Positions 49,001 to 61,560 of a stretch of 64,000 bases of DNA are shown piece after piece (position 1 is the first letter of the stretch; every line of letters starts with the position of its first letter). Both the position numbers and the translations under genes were made by a program. Under the pieces are notes generated by a model that had not been told where the DNA came from, did no database searches, and saw nothing but the letters and a program-made list of their open reading frames with translations. This DNA is from Linepithema humile. Its lineage: Eukaryota; Arthropoda; Insecta; Hymenoptera; Formicidae. The DNA lies in contig NC_090132.1 in the NCBI RefSeq assembly GCF_040581485.1, positions 15,816,146 to 15,880,145 on the forward strand, read 5' to 3'.

Positions 49001-49616
49001 AAAGCGCATTGGCATGCGCACGTTCCTCCTCCTACGCGTTCATAAGGAATGCAAAATACTTCAGAAGTTGCTTCAACATTACTAACCCGTCGTTCGTAGA
49101 TTGGCGTTTCGCGTAAATATCGTCGGATATCGCCGTTCCTCGCGAACACGCCGCTCGCGCGACTCGGGTGATTCCCTCGAGCGTGCGAGTCAGATCGCAG
49201 GGATCAAATCATTCGATTCTGTGTGCTCTTTGCAGGCAGCGATACGAGGATCCTCTCGCGACGTGATACAAGCAGTGATCTCACTCTCGGGAGTCCGTCG
49301 AGACTAGGCTTTGCGCGGGAGGAGAAGAGCGAGTCGACGAACGACAGAGAGCTAAGAGAGACAGATAAAGAGGGAAAGAGAGAGCGCGCGAAAGTCTGGG
49401 AACGAGACGAAGGGAGACGGAGAGTGCACAAAGTAAGAGAGAGAGAGAGAAAGAGAAAGAGTGAGAGTGACGGAGTGCACTGAGAAAGGAGACAGACGGA
49501 GACAGAAGAAGTGGTGGGAGTGACTCCGGGCGTTAGCGAGAGAGCGAAAGAGGCGGGTAGAGGGAAAGGAGAGACAGAGACTCGACCAAGAGAAGGAGCG
49601 GTGGGAATTTATAAGG
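49001..49616 (+). promoter_or_regulatory. drm: Proximal promoter or 5'UTR of drm
   Basis: GC-rich from 49000, then strongly purine-rich (GA repeats at about 49437-49460) up to the start codon. A well-formed acceptor, GTGCTCTTTGCAG at 49235, suggests that at least one transcript reaches this leader by splicing from an upstream exon. Confidence 0.45.
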
Positions 49617-49846
49617 ATGTTCGCGATAATGCCGATGGAGACAGAGGGGCACGGCAGGGAGTTCGGCCGGCGGCAGAAGATGCGCGCCAAGTGCACGGTA
49701 GAGTTCGTCTGCAAGTACTGCCAGCGGCGCTTCACGAAGCCCTACAACCTCATGATCCACGAGCGCAGCCATAAGGACGACGTGACCTTCACCTGCGAGG
49801 TCTGCGGAAAGTCCTTCAAGCGGCAGGAAAACCTCAAGCAGCACAG
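49617..49846 (+). CDS. drm: drm coding exon 1
   Basis: 76 codons plus two bases. The donor CACAG|GTACAT splits an Arg codon at the same finger position and phase as in the five-finger gene at 31212. Reading on past the donor runs into T-rich, low-complexity intron. Confidence 0.93.
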
Positions 49847-51913
49847 GTACATCATTATTTCGTTTCTTTCTTCGTTTTATCGACAGTTTTTGTTTGTTTG
49901 TTCGTTTTGTGTGGTTTTTTTTGTTTTTTTTGTTTTTTTTGTTTTTGATTTTTTTTTCTTGTTTCGTTCCGAAGACTTCTATTTTTGCACGCTCGCACGG
50001 AACACGTATACGCGATCTGATCCATGATCAATCGCCGCGATCTCCGAGTGCTCTTTAGGGGGTCTCCTTGCAACAAGGGGAATCCCGTTCGCGAGTATGG
50101 CGTCGTACGTATGAAGAAGATACTCGCGACACACCTGACGTTGTAGAATACCGACAATGTCCCTGTTGGAATATCGCGGCGACCGATCGTGAATCAGACG
50201 GCAGTGCGTGACTCTCACTTGCAAGAACCTACGCACGAAAAGTCGAAGCAGCACCGGAGACGTTTTCGTGTTCGTTATTCGCACATCCTCGCCGCTGTTC
50301 GCCGCGCGACGGGACTGGTCGATAGAAAATGATTAGCTCTGTCAGCGGTACTCGAGAAGTCAAGCTGGACTGAAATTAACCGTCGTTAGATTGCGTCATC
50401 GGCTGTTGCAGCAATCTTCTTCTATTGCAATTATTATTCATTTTTTTTTATATAGCAAGAAAGAAAATTGTGCTTCTGTCAATCCATTGGCAGTCGTTTT
50501 GATGCTGCGTAGTGAAGAGTTCTCAAGTTTTTTTGTTTGTCGTTTAGTGTGTTGTTTTTGGTTTTATTTTTGGTTTAAGGTTTTTTAGTTTTTGTTTGTT
50601 TTAATATTCTATCTTCAATTTATTTAAATTATCTTTGCATTTGTTGCGAAAAAATTTGGTTTTGTTTTGTAGGACTGGATTTTAAGTTGCGAGATTAATA
50701 CAAGAAATCGGTCAATCTTTGGGAAAGGCAAAAAAAAAAAAAAAAAGATAATCGGTTGAAATCAATACCTCATTTTGTGGACTGACTAAACATGATTTAG
50801 CGAACTCGTTACAAACCACTCGTTACTCGACGCAACGAAATCCTGAGACGCTTACGAGCCATCGAGTGATTTTACGTAGAGAAATAAAGATATCGCGGTG
50901 TGAATGACAGAAAATTAAGTGTTAATACGTCACGAAAATGTCTCACGGTGATGTTCCAGTGTAACGACACTCGCGCAAAACGTTCCATGCGTAAGAGGTT
51001 TGTCGTTTTAAAATATACAAAAACTTCAAATTTTTGCTATCAAAATCGCAATGTCGAGTAAAGAAAATTATATATTAATTCCAAGATACGGCTGATCTCG
51101 AAAAAAAAGATGCGGCTGAGAGAGGTTTATATGAGTCAGTTTTACGTGTTTAAAACTAATTTAAATGCATCAATAGACGATGATGATGATGATGATGATG
51201 TCACGGCAGTAAAAAGAGATTGCGTGACTCTGAAAGCGATATGAGAAATTTTAATCACGTACATTATCATGATATAAATTATAATTCACCATTATTACTT
51301 AAATAATAAATTTTTCTACTAATTGTAGACCGTTTGTGCTGCAAGGACTTTAACGCAAACATAATCACTTGTGTTGTTTCATTTTCTACACACGTAACTT
51401 AAAATATGCTCGATAAGTGAACACGGGAAAGTTAAAACGCGTTATCTATCGCTTAAGCGGTCACGGTGCTGGCCTCGGGAAGGTCAAAACCATCGGTTCG
51501 GCCAAAGGAGGCCGCTACCGCGTTGACCTTTCGCATCAATAGCCTTGTAATGTTGCAACGTGTCACCTTCACCCGCCTCTCGACGAATAGAGGCGAGAAT
51601 CGGGAGAGAGAAGAGATCCGCGATGAGAGATCCGCGAACTTTGCACTCCTTCTCTCGCCTACGGGCGCGAGTCGGCGTGTCGGCCCCGGCAAGTCGTGGT
51701 GCGCGAGCGAGCGCGCGCGGGCCCCGCAGGATCGGCCTGACCCATAAATCAGTCTGAAATAATGCTGCCCCCGCATGGAACGTGTGTGCGCGAGCGCGTT
51801 TGAACGAGCGAGCGATAAAATAAATCTTCAATACTAGTGGATACTAATGGATACCTTGTATGTAACGGCGGTGGTCTTGTTTTCTGTTCTGTTGTAGATG
51901 TGGGTGGCGGTGA
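49617..51913 (+). CDS. drm: Drumstick, two-finger Odd-family regulator
   Basis: Exons 49617-49846 and 51898-51913 join in phase 2 to an 81-residue protein. This equals the size I recall for Drosophila Drm. A basic N-terminus (RRQKMRAKC) precedes finger 1, FVCKYCQRRFTKPYNLMIHE (residues 30-52), which is the odd-family signature. Finger 2, FTCEVCGKSFKRQENLKQH (58-76), is cut short: the last exon adds only R-C-G-W-R, so the second zinc histidine is absent and a Cys follows. In Drosophila, Drm binds the nuclear repressor Lines and so frees Bowl to act, patterning foregut, hindgut and leg joints. The start ATG has A at -3. In-frame ATGs at codons 5 and 7 are possible alternatives. It lies about 17 kb downstream of a five-finger relative on the same strand. 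Confidence 0.93.
49847..51897 (+). other. drm intron
   Basis: 2.05 kb, beginning with a T/TTTG-rich low-complexity stretch (49900-49965). It includes a poly-A run at 50731-50745, a (GAT)n microsatellite at 51178-51200 and a GC-rich patch at 51450-51760 that could be regulatory. Confidence 0.6.
51178..51200. repeat. (GAT)n microsatellite
   Basis: About seven GAT units inside the drm intron. Confidence 0.85.
51898..51913 (+). CDS. drm: drm terminal coding exon, 16 coding bases
   Basis: It follows TTTTCTGTTCTGTTGTAG. The first base completes Arg, then Cys-Gly-Trp-Arg and TGA follow. The ending in Trp-Arg agrees with my recollection of the fly protein. Its small size makes it easy to miss by gene finders. 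Confidence 0.75.
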
Positions 51914-51941
51914 GCGGGAGCTCTGAACCTCCTGCACCTTG

Positions 51942-51942
<1 letters not shown>

Positions 51943-51976
<34 letters not shown>

Positions 51977-51982
51977 TACACA
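51943..51982. repeat. (CA)n microsatellite
   Basis: About 40 bp of CA dinucleotides with few interruptions, just after the drm stop codon. Confidence 0.9.
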
Positions 51983-52449
51983 CAAATTTGCACACAACAA
52001 CATGAACAACAATTACAACAGATTATAACAGCAACAGGAACAATTACATTACTACGTACAGCTACAGTAACAACAAACTACAGAACCACACACTCTCATT
52101 TTCACCCGCACTTTTTCCCGGTTGCGACGAAAGCGCGATCAACAACCACTGTACCGCCACCACAGAAAAAAAAAAAAAAGAAAAAAAACCCCAGCATGCG
52201 TATACTTCTTCTTCTATCTGCTTTTTCCGCTACTTCACCGTATCTGCGACTTTTACTACCCTTACTATACGACTATCTTCATCGGCTGTTTCTTATACTA
52301 ACACACGGCGCGCACGGGTCCCACGCTCTAACGAGGCGGCGAGAATGATTGATAGATAGGAAGAGAATTTAGAGAGTGCGAGAGGGGAAGGGGGTTTTCC
52401 CTGGAAGTGTACTTTCCTCATCTTCCGATTTCGACCATCTTTGTTCCAG

Positions 52450-52525
52450 GAGCATACACTCTGTTCCCTACAAGGGCTCCAACGGCTACTCAAATGGCTA
52501 TTCAAATGGCTACTCTAGGTATTAG
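52450..52525 (+). CDS. Candidate alternative terminal exon of drm
   Basis: The acceptor CATCTTTGTTCCAG has a good pyrimidine tract. The first base G completes the split Arg codon of drm exon 1, and 24 codons follow to TAG. They read SIHSVPYKG and then a GYSN-type repeat ending GYSRY. Three 12-bp units (52484-52519) differ partly at third codon positions in this frame. It could equally be untranslated sequence. Confidence 0.25.
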
Positions 52526-53980
52526 AAGCCATCCGCGGCCAGCTACTATCCTAAACTCCCGTAGACACGCGTTTCTCTTTCTCTATCGAATGCTCTAACT
52601 ACCAACCAGCACTTTCCCAATATCCCACTTCCGTCAGAGCAATCCTCCGCGCTGATCCGACAACACGTCGAATTCGCACGAGATGTAGTGTCTTGTCAAC
52701 TGTGAAACTCCATTCGACTTTTTTTTTTGTTGTTGTCACCACCTCGCCTACCACCCTCGCATTTAGTTCACCCGTTCCTGCTTTTTTGATTTTTTTCGCT
52801 TCTGTCATCTTTCTGTATTCCGAGTCTACACCCAGACGCCAGCCACATCAGAGGAATCAACGATCCGACACGAAGCGCATCGAAACAATGGAAGCGACCT
52901 GGAATATAACGGCATGGCGGACGGGCGCGATTGCATTAAACTTCCTGTGTAATTCGGCTGATTCAAAAGGGTAATAATATTCTTGCAAATTATATGGCAA
53001 GCGATTCGCGATGTTCGAAACGATCCCGGCTCTTGCATATTGAGCGTTAAGATGCGATGAGATAGATGACATCAGGCATCATGTATGATTCGAGGACTCG
53101 CATCTAATAAATTTTGTATTCACTCAACGGCGTTTTATAAAAGAATTTGCGAAAGAAAAATAGGTGCGGCTACTTGCGAAAAATAACATGTATTTATATA
53201 CATAAAAATTGGATCGTTTAAACAAATTTTTTTTTATGCGTTTTACTTTAATTAGAAATATGTTCTAATCTTCTTGATAAGAATTTCTACGAGCGTTTTA
53301 TAATAAAATTGTCGACGAAAGCGTCTCTTCATCGCGTGCGATGTCAATTTTTCAATCGGAGATGAAGATTCGAGAAGATTAGGAATGAAAATTAAGAAGA
53401 GGATATATAATGTCTTCGTCAAAAATCGAAAATTTAATGAAAGAGCGAGCCGGGAGTTCATGCAGGAACCCAAACAGGCGATCGACTTTCTTCCGCGTTT
53501 TCATCACGGAAGCTATCAACGGCGTCGTTCCTCGCAGGCTCCTCGGGCTAACGTCCTAAATTGGACTATGTAATAACCTACTAGCTCCGCAGGAACGCTG
53601 GTCAGAGGATGCGCTGTTCGCTTCTTCGCGTGCTACCGTGGACCACGCCCAGGCCCGGAGCGACGTCTTCCTGACCTACCACCTGGCAATCAGCCGCGGA
53701 GCTACTTGGCTTCCCCGTCAGAAAATCCGTATAATTTTGCGAGTGGTACCGCGGGTCGCATGGAAGATCGCCGAGGAGATCGCAAAATCGAAGCTCACGA
53801 GCGGGCGAGATTGTCGCGAAGACACGACCGGACAACCTTGAGCCACGTGGTACAAGGTGGGCCCGCGGTGGTATCGCTGACGCAAATACCAGTCAGCTGA
53901 GATCGGTTTCCAGTGGGTGAACCCTCGACGAAGTGTCTCTTCGATTCCGGCCGAGACACAGTCCACTGAAGTGGAATAAA

Positions 53981-56900
53981 TATCAACCGTTATTCCGAAC
54001 GTCGTTCGTATCTTTTCTTTCTTTTCCCTTTTTTTTTTTTGTCTATGTTACGTATCGCTTTTTTTCCTCTCCCTTATTTATATCCCGCACGGATGCACGC
54101 GACGGATGTGAAATGCTCGAAAACGCGAACGAGGGAAATCGCACACGGTGTAGCACGCTGCGCGAGCGGGAATACACGGCTCGAAGTCGGAGAATGTGAA
54201 GTAATACAGTGTAGGTGGTGATGTCGATTCCCTCTTGCTTTTCGAGCAAGGCGCGAAATGCGAGAATCGAGTGGAAAAGCGCGTGTGGCGAGCACAAATA
54301 AAATCATCGCGTTCGAATTCATTCAGCTCAATTGTAAACGGCAGAAATCTTCGATTCTTTATACAAGAGACGGTAGGAATATTTGCGACGAGTTCTTAAA
54401 GCATAATATTAAAAGATTCGAATTTTACAGGTCAATTTTGTTTCTTGTGCTACTCAAAATTTTCCGTTTTCTACGAAACGAATAAAAGAGTTATAAATCG
54501 GTATTTAGCAATCGATACATATATTGCAAGTTTTAATATTTTTCTGAAAAAAGTCAATTACACCTCGCAATTTGTCTCTTATATTTTCCTGCCTTCTTTT
54601 ATCATTTCTATATTATATTTGATACCATATCTAGAGATACTGCATAATAAAACACAATTACATATTACGATTACATATTAAATTATTACTCTTTCCTTAT
54701 TCTGATCATTTATCGACTCGAGCATCACTCGAGTCCATCGTGATACATTGTATTAAAGAGAATGTATTTTCTTGTATTAAATTTAATATATTTGCGGCAT
54801 GTTTTCCAAACTGTACATTAAAAGGAGCGAAAGCGTTTGAATTTGTACGTTAATGAGGGTTAAGGAATTTGCGTGACTGGTTTTAATATATCTTTATGAT
54901 ATACCGCTAAATATTTTTCACTTTAACGCAAGAGAAAACTGCAAAATATTCATAAGTGATGTTCAATACGATGCACAATGTGAGTTTTAGCTACGGCGTC
55001 TCGAGGACATCGAGAGTTTGCCATTTAGCGACTCGCGCAATTTATGAAAAACACATTCATGCAAAAAGATCTACGATGGCTTCGGGAGCAAATAGGATTT
55101 TACCTTTCTTTCTAACTTTGTTTTAATTCCCTTTAGTGGAACGAAACCGTGGTCGTACTTTGTACATAGCTTAACTGCGTATTGCTGCGTCTTTAATATT
55201 ATTAATTATTATATTATTATTAATTATTATTTTACGAATGTTATTGAACTAGCGCTTAGTCATCCTGTATTGTAGCCGCCGATAGGCCTCACGAGTGTAG
55301 AGCTGCATTTCGTTGCACGGTATGATAGGAGTGATAATAATGTTATTTTATTATTAAAATTATTATATTATTTTATATTATTATCCCACGATGTATCGAT
55401 ATCCATGCATGTATCGCTAGCTTTACACAACCGAGGTACACGAGCAGCCCAGTGAGAAGGTTCATGCTCTTTGTCTCTCCAAGAGAGATGAAACAACATG
55501 CGCGTGATGATTCCATGTGTGCTTTCTGCAAATCATTGTATTAGTGGGAAAATTCCACTCTAGCAAACTATAAATAAATTCGCCAACTTGTAAAACGCTA
55601 TTTTGCTTTTTTTTTTTATCAATCTCTTCCTTCGTGTTAAAATTGCAATGTTTAAAAATCTTTACATTCTTCCCATAATTTTTTATTCATCGCAGCAACA
55701 ATGATAAAAATAGCTTCTCTGCTTCTTTCAAATTTCGAATTTTATAGTAATAAAATTGCAGCAAATTCAATCTTCTTGTAATTTGCAATATATTCTTCAT
55801 CTTATTTTAAGAGATTGTATCATGTTTTTCACAACGTAATGAAGATCGTAATATGGGACAATTATTTTATAAATTACAACTGACTTACAATTAATCTACA
55901 TCTTGTTTGAAACGAGCTATAAGATGACTCAATCGTAGAAATTATCAGGATAATTCATTCCTCAAGATCATTCGGAAATGGTCGTCACGCAAATCACAGC
56001 GAATTAAGCGACGGGCAGCGAGGCGAAGAAGATGGAGAAGAGTAGCAGTCTTTTGATCAAGACAGATCTCCCGCAGGCGTGAAATAGCGAGCTATACGAA
56101 ATCATCCTTCTTGTCACAATAAGTCAACTGATTAACAGTATATCTTGATCCAATTTATATGGAAATATAATATAATGAGTGCAAAAAAATAAGAAATATG
56201 TAAAAAGTATTTTAAAAAATTAATTAAAAAATAAAACTAATTACACAGCGTCGGAACTACTTCCTTAAATATTTTTGTCATATGTTTTATCTTAAAAATT
56301 TCTTCTCTTAAACATTTATATTAATATCCGCAGATATTTTTTCTCCTTTTCTTTAAAAATAAAATTTAATAAAAAATTATCTCCTCAATTTTTGACTTTC
56401 GTCAATATGTTGCTTTGACTTTGCTATCCTAAGGTAAAAATGATGCTATCGTATTTCAACGTTTCAGCAAATTCTTCAGTTCAGCAAAATCGTGCACTTT
56501 TACATTGTGCAATAAGCTTAAAGAGTTCGAAGCTGTATTCCATGGACGAATAAGATTGCACGCGATGCATCCTGTTCACTTTATGTTGTGGCTGGAAGCT
56601 GCTCTCACCTCCTGGGGCAAAAGTCGTGAGCTGAATGTCATGGTGATTGAATACGACCCACTGATGTGCTTTCCGAGATGTACAGACAGTGCTATTGGTT
56701 TTCCGCAGAGTCTTCTCAATGTTCCATAATTTTCGTCTAATTGTTTTAACCTCAATTGTTACAACGAAATTTAATGTAGGGTTTGTGTAAAAATTAACAC
56801 TCGTTTGCGGAGATCGTGCAATGAAAGATACTGTTCAACGTATTAAACACTTTTGTCTAAGCGTTGGATAAGTCGAATAATTGAAAAAATCGGAGCTATG

Positions 56901-57110
56901 ATGATTTATAAAAAAAAAAACAACTTACAATTTTTATTTTTACGTGGAACGAAATTTTACTTAAAATTCTATAAAAATTAATATTATAATATTTAAGAAA
57001 TAAAACATTAACATTTTATTCCACTATTTGCTCCCGCAATGTTAAATATTCAACTAAATTTCAGTGACCTTTAGTTTTCCCAATAACATTTCAAGGAATT
57101 TATTTGTTGC
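53981..57110. other. Intergenic DNA
   Basis: AT-rich apart from 53981-54300. A 74-codon frame at 56505-56729 shows no known domain and lacks splice support. No gene is called. Confidence 0.45.
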
Positions 57111-57430
57111 ACCCGCGTCTGCGATCGCCATTTATTACTGCTCCTACGGACTCTCAACCAGGCATGTGACTGATAAAGCCGCTTCGCGTACAAACGCGTT
57201 TCCACACACTTAGTTATGGGCGTGTGCGAAGTGTTAAGCTAGCGGGCAGAAGCTTCCCATGGAACTCTCACCTCCGCGGGCGGAAAGTGAACTTCGCGGC
57301 CGACGTCGTTCAGCAGTCGTGCAGCCGCGACCGCTGCCGCCGCAATCGTGGCCGCGATCCTTTTTCGGGTGAAAGGTTGGCGAAAAATGCCCGACGGCAG
57401 CTACCACAGTAGCACCAATGCCACGGTGCG
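57111..57430. promoter_or_regulatory. GC-rich island
   Basis: Short CpG-rich block in AT-rich DNA, with no convincing coding frame. Confidence 0.25.
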
Positions 57431-58640
57431 CTTTCACTGCGGAAGAGATCAAATTTTTCTTCGGAATACTGATTTCCATAATGGAAGAAATCATTAATTA
57501 ATGCTGTTACGAAACACATGTTATAAACCCAACAGAATAACCTAATAGAAAAACCTTTACAGTTTTATAAATTTCAATTTGCATTTTTGCGAGCTTCAAA
57601 GAAAAAAATACTATTTTATTATTCGAAAATGATAGTACCGTTATCACACAAGAGTCAGGGCCACACAGGAGTGGAAAGTGAAAAAAGAAGAATGAAAGGA
57701 ATTATACACGTAATTATATAGGAAGAGACAATATCAATATCATATGCCTATTGATGTCAGTTGTCAAGGACTTCATTATTACGTTCAATCATCCGGTGAA
57801 TAATGAGTTAAAATTTGAGCTTCTTTTCACGCAAGAATGAATGACGTTCGATAAAACAAGCTTGGCGCATATTTAATCGATGAAAGTAGTAAGACGAGGT
57901 CACGGATGAATATGAATATGTGTAATTACATACACACTATAGAATATTAATAAACACATAGAATCGAATGAAAGAAAAGGCGATATGTGAAAATATAATC
58001 GAAGATGGTTACGTGTGAAAGCGAGTGCAATTGTGGATGGTAGCAAAAGGTGAATGCCTAAAGGTTAAGAAGGTTACTATCGCTAAATCATCAACTTAAA
58101 GTAGATAAAGCGCGGTGAGGTGAGATTAAAATCGCGAGGTGTAGAAACCGAATACAAAAGCTGAAAGACACAAGAAGCGTCTGATGAAATAAATCGAGAG
58201 TCTAAATAAGATCGAACGCTGAACCGCAAAGAAGACACAATACGATAAGAAAATGGACCTTCTTCCGCGAATGCTTGGAAACAAAGCAAACCTGACCTGT
58301 CCTCTTTCGGAAAAATTTTCGATATTGATATTTTTATATGCATTTCCGTCGAAAGAAAAATCCAATACTCTTTGACCGAAGGTAACAAAGATCCGAAAGA
58401 CCTCTAGCCGCTCGGTTCGTGTTATATTTCGTAGAACAAGCTCTCTAGAAACCGCAATAGTGATAAAATCGCGGTTTCACAGGGTAAAACACGAAAGCAG
58501 TTGCGCCTGAATGAAAAAAGCCGACTCATGGAAGGCAGAAAGGAGAGAAAAAGACGGGTGTGCGAGGCGTAAAGCGCGGGGGATATCGTTGCGAATGGTA
58601 GGATCATACCAGAAGACGAAGTATCTAAAGGTTACTACCG
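57431..58640. other. Intergenic DNA
   Basis: Purine-rich on the + strand in its second half. Nothing recognised. Confidence 0.4.
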
Positions 58641-59120
58641 CATCATCGCCACGTCAAACTACCAGCTAGATTAGTCCCCCTTGGGCGAGCACGAGGTGTG
58701 TTTTGCTCGACTAGGACTCCGTCTCTGTCAGACTCGCTCTCGTGCACGTTTCGCGACGTGGTAAGCGTCTACATTGCTAGGCGGTAGGTTGGTAGGTAGG
58801 TAGGTCGGTTGGTCGCTCAGTAGGTATATTAAACGATCCAGTCCCCCGTGCCCTCCTCTCCCCCCGTGCGCGATCGAACGCTGTCTCTTTCCCTCTATCC
58901 GCTTTTCCCATCTCCCTTCCTCTTTCATTCCGCATGGCACTCTCCGCTTGCGCGGCTTCTAAGATCTGTGGGAGCGCCTTTCACCTAATTGTTGGCACAA
59001 TATGTGAAGACGAAGCCACCACGGTTCCCATCGACTTCTGGAGATGATATTCCGACTCGTGGCGCCTAGACACAGTCGCTATTCGGACTCGAGAGGTCGA
59101 TCGGGATCGCTTGCGACCGG
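58641..59120. promoter_or_regulatory. GC-rich island with (GGTA)n repeat
   Basis: A moderately GC-rich block with a short imperfect GGTA repeat at about 58781-58805. It is a candidate regulatory element. Confidence 0.25.
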
Positions 59121-59752
59121 AGGGAGTTGGGCGATGCTACAAGTAGTGGGTAAAGTGATAGCGCGTAAGAGGTCACCTCGTAAGAGCGTAAAGCGGTTTT
59201 AGCGATATGTGTAATTTTCCAAACGATCTTTGTGTTGTTCACTATGATTTGCAATTAATGCGCACTGATCGCATTTACTGTTATATTGTATTTCCTACGT
59301 GTAATGATATGTTAAAAAATTTAGTTTTTATAATGATGCACTTTGGGAAGATTTCAAATATATAATATTGCGTTTCACTATTATCGCATACTCATTCAGA
59401 AGCAAATAAATTGTATACATTGCATTATATGCGAGTAACTTTTCATGCAATCTAACATTATTTTAATTGCTGACAGGCGATTTTCCATCTCACAATCATG
59501 AGAGAAATATTATTTACATAGGCGATAAAAAAGCTGTCAGTGCAGCAATATTTTTTTAACAGGATGGTAAATCTTTTGTCTTCTATTTTGTAAAAGAATC
59601 TCGCCTGGATTCACGCAATCTGAAATTCAAGTCAGATTTCCGCATCGGACTATAAGTAACGCAGGTAAAAATGGCAATGTTCTCACGCGACATTTGTGGC
59701 GCGCAGTGACCGACCCGAGCGATTTCGCGCACGAATACGATACTCCTCCACG

Positions 59753-59902
59753 ATGCCTGCCCACGAGGAAGAGCTCGCTGACGGCAGCGGCGTGTCCGCC
59801 ATGACGACGAGTCTTCCGTTGTCCCCCTTCGGCGATTCGCCGCGATCTATAAATTACGAGACAAGAGCCACCTCCGCCGACGCGAGTGAGGTCCCGTTGT
59901 GA
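59753..59902 (+). CDS. Possible small open frame, 49 codons
   Basis: ATG within a CpG-rich island (59690-60240). The translation (MPAHEEELADGSGVSAMTTS, then a Ser/Pro-rich and acidic end) is less biased than most open frames in such islands. No splice sites or homology are known to me. A strong donor-like GTGAGT lies on the opposite strand just after its stop, so the island may instead be a minus-strand first exon. Confidence 0.2.
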   Translation: MPAHEEELADGSGVSAMTTSLPLSPFGDSPRSINYETRATSADASEVPL

Positions 59903-59929
59903 CTCACCGGCGACCGGTACTCGCGCGCG

Positions 59930-59956
59930 GCGCCGCGCCGCGCCGCGCCGCGCGAA
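59930..59956. repeat. GCGCC repeat
   Basis: Tandem CGCGC/CGCCG units forming a very GC-rich tract inside the 59.7-60.2 kb island. Confidence 0.8.
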
Positions 59957-60249
59957 ACGAGCGTGCAGCGGAGAAAAAGAGATTGCACTGCTGCCGTTGT
60001 TGCTGCTGCGCGGGCTTCAACAATAACGATTATTTACGCCGACGGTGTATCGACGTTGACGTTTAACGTTCCTCCCCCACCGCGAGGTGAACGGTCCGAT
60101 CGGTCCTCGCGCGGCACGGACTGCGGCGCGCGGAGAAATTATGGCCTCTCTTGGCGTAATTAATTCTAGGCGACGAAGTAAACCTGCTTTGATCGCCTCC
60201 GTGCGCGCAACATCGAGAGGGGGATCTGGTGATCAATCATCGTTCTAAC

Positions 60250-61560
60250 AGAACTTTAAAATACGAAATAAAAAAAAAAGGGAAATAAAACGCGCGGGAA
60301 AGGATCATCACAATCGATATTAATTGATTATTAATTCGTTATTAATTGATAATTAATTTCGATATTAGAGATTTAATGTCGAATTACTATTTCCAGCGAT
60401 TTGAAGAATTTCTCGATCTATTTAACTTTAGAAAGTTATTGTTGATGATATTGTACGGGATGTTCAAGTTTGTCAGTCTTTCTCATCCTAGTCCTTTCTC
60501 TTTTCCGACCGCCCACGCGGGTATTCATGCGTTCAAAAAGTATGCACGCCAAAGTCATGTGCTACTTTCTTGCGACAGCAATTATTCGACTTTCAAGATC
60601 ATAAAGTTGCTGTGCTACTTATATTGTTAAATCTTGGATAAAGTATGCAGTTAATAATATTATTCCGCTATCTATTTCTCGACTTTGACAAGGAATAAAT
60701 TCTAAAATATAATCATCCCACCCCAAATTCAAAATTAGTAATTTAAAAAGTGTATATTGCGAATTTATATATTAAATAATAAAGCATTAAAATACATGAG
60801 TATTTAGTCAATTTGTCGTCTATTAAATCGCTGTAAGGTAATTTTCTAATAAAAATTAAAAAAACAATAAGAGTAATTTTTAGAATAAGTGTATGCTTCC
60901 TATTGAATCGCTAGGAGGGTCGAGTAGTATGCGTCTGATCTGTAAGAAAGGGCATCGGTGAATCTGCAACGGATAGTGCGGACAGATTCGGCCCGCGAGA
61001 CAATCTATACGGACGCGCTATCCGCAGCTCTGATCTAGCCTCGTCATCGGGGAATGTGGGAGTGTCGACAAAGGATCATCCGCATCTTAAACGAGAGGTA
61101 AGATCGGTGACAGTCGGTCGGAAAGGTGTCACGAAGGGGCGTGGAAGTTCATCATGCGTTTCAGTGTCGCTCTCTCTTACACCTCCCCTTATCCGTTTAG
61201 CATAATGTCAACGTAGCATGATAATTAACTTGTCGAGTGCGCTTGTAAATTAATTACAATTGCAACCTATATTATGGGTAATTATATAAAGACTCAATCT
61301 TGCGCGCGCAATCAAATTATGCCACCGAAATGTGTCACTTAAAACTAGATCCTTTTAATTAATTCCCAGTCGAATTTTTAAGCGTCTGTTATCCTAACTT
61401 CTTTAATAACCCAAATATTCGTTTCTTATACTGATTTTTGACTTTTTAACAGATATATGGTGCAGCATGGATTTAATTTCGTATCGAGAGAAGAAAAATC
61501 TCGAAGCGAAAAGTACGAGAAAGATCTTTCCGAAAAAAAAGAAGCCCTCGCACGTATGAC
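60250..61560. other. Intergenic DNA
   Basis: AT-rich, with a GC-richer patch at 60900-61180. No gene recognised. Confidence 0.4.

Larger units (their letters stand above)
51914..53980 (+). other. drm: drm 3'UTR with candidate poly(A) signal
   Basis: Starts with GC-rich sequence and a (CA)n repeat at about 51943-51982. AATAAA at 53975-53980 is a candidate 3' end. Earlier ends are possible. The extent is an estimate only. Confidence 0.3.

Noticed and set aside
53590..53900. Possible exon after an acceptor-like CTAGCTCCGCAG
   Set aside because: Three frames are open at once, none gives a known domain, and the frame that continues drm exon 1 stops early. Probably untranslated sequence.
56505..56729. 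74-codon open frame with Leu-rich composition
   Set aside because: No recognisable domain and no splice or start context. It is isolated in AT-rich DNA.
58781..58805. GGTAGGTTGGTAGGTAGG resembling let-7
   Set aside because: It is a simple GGTA repeat, without a let-7 seed in the right context or a precursor hairpin.
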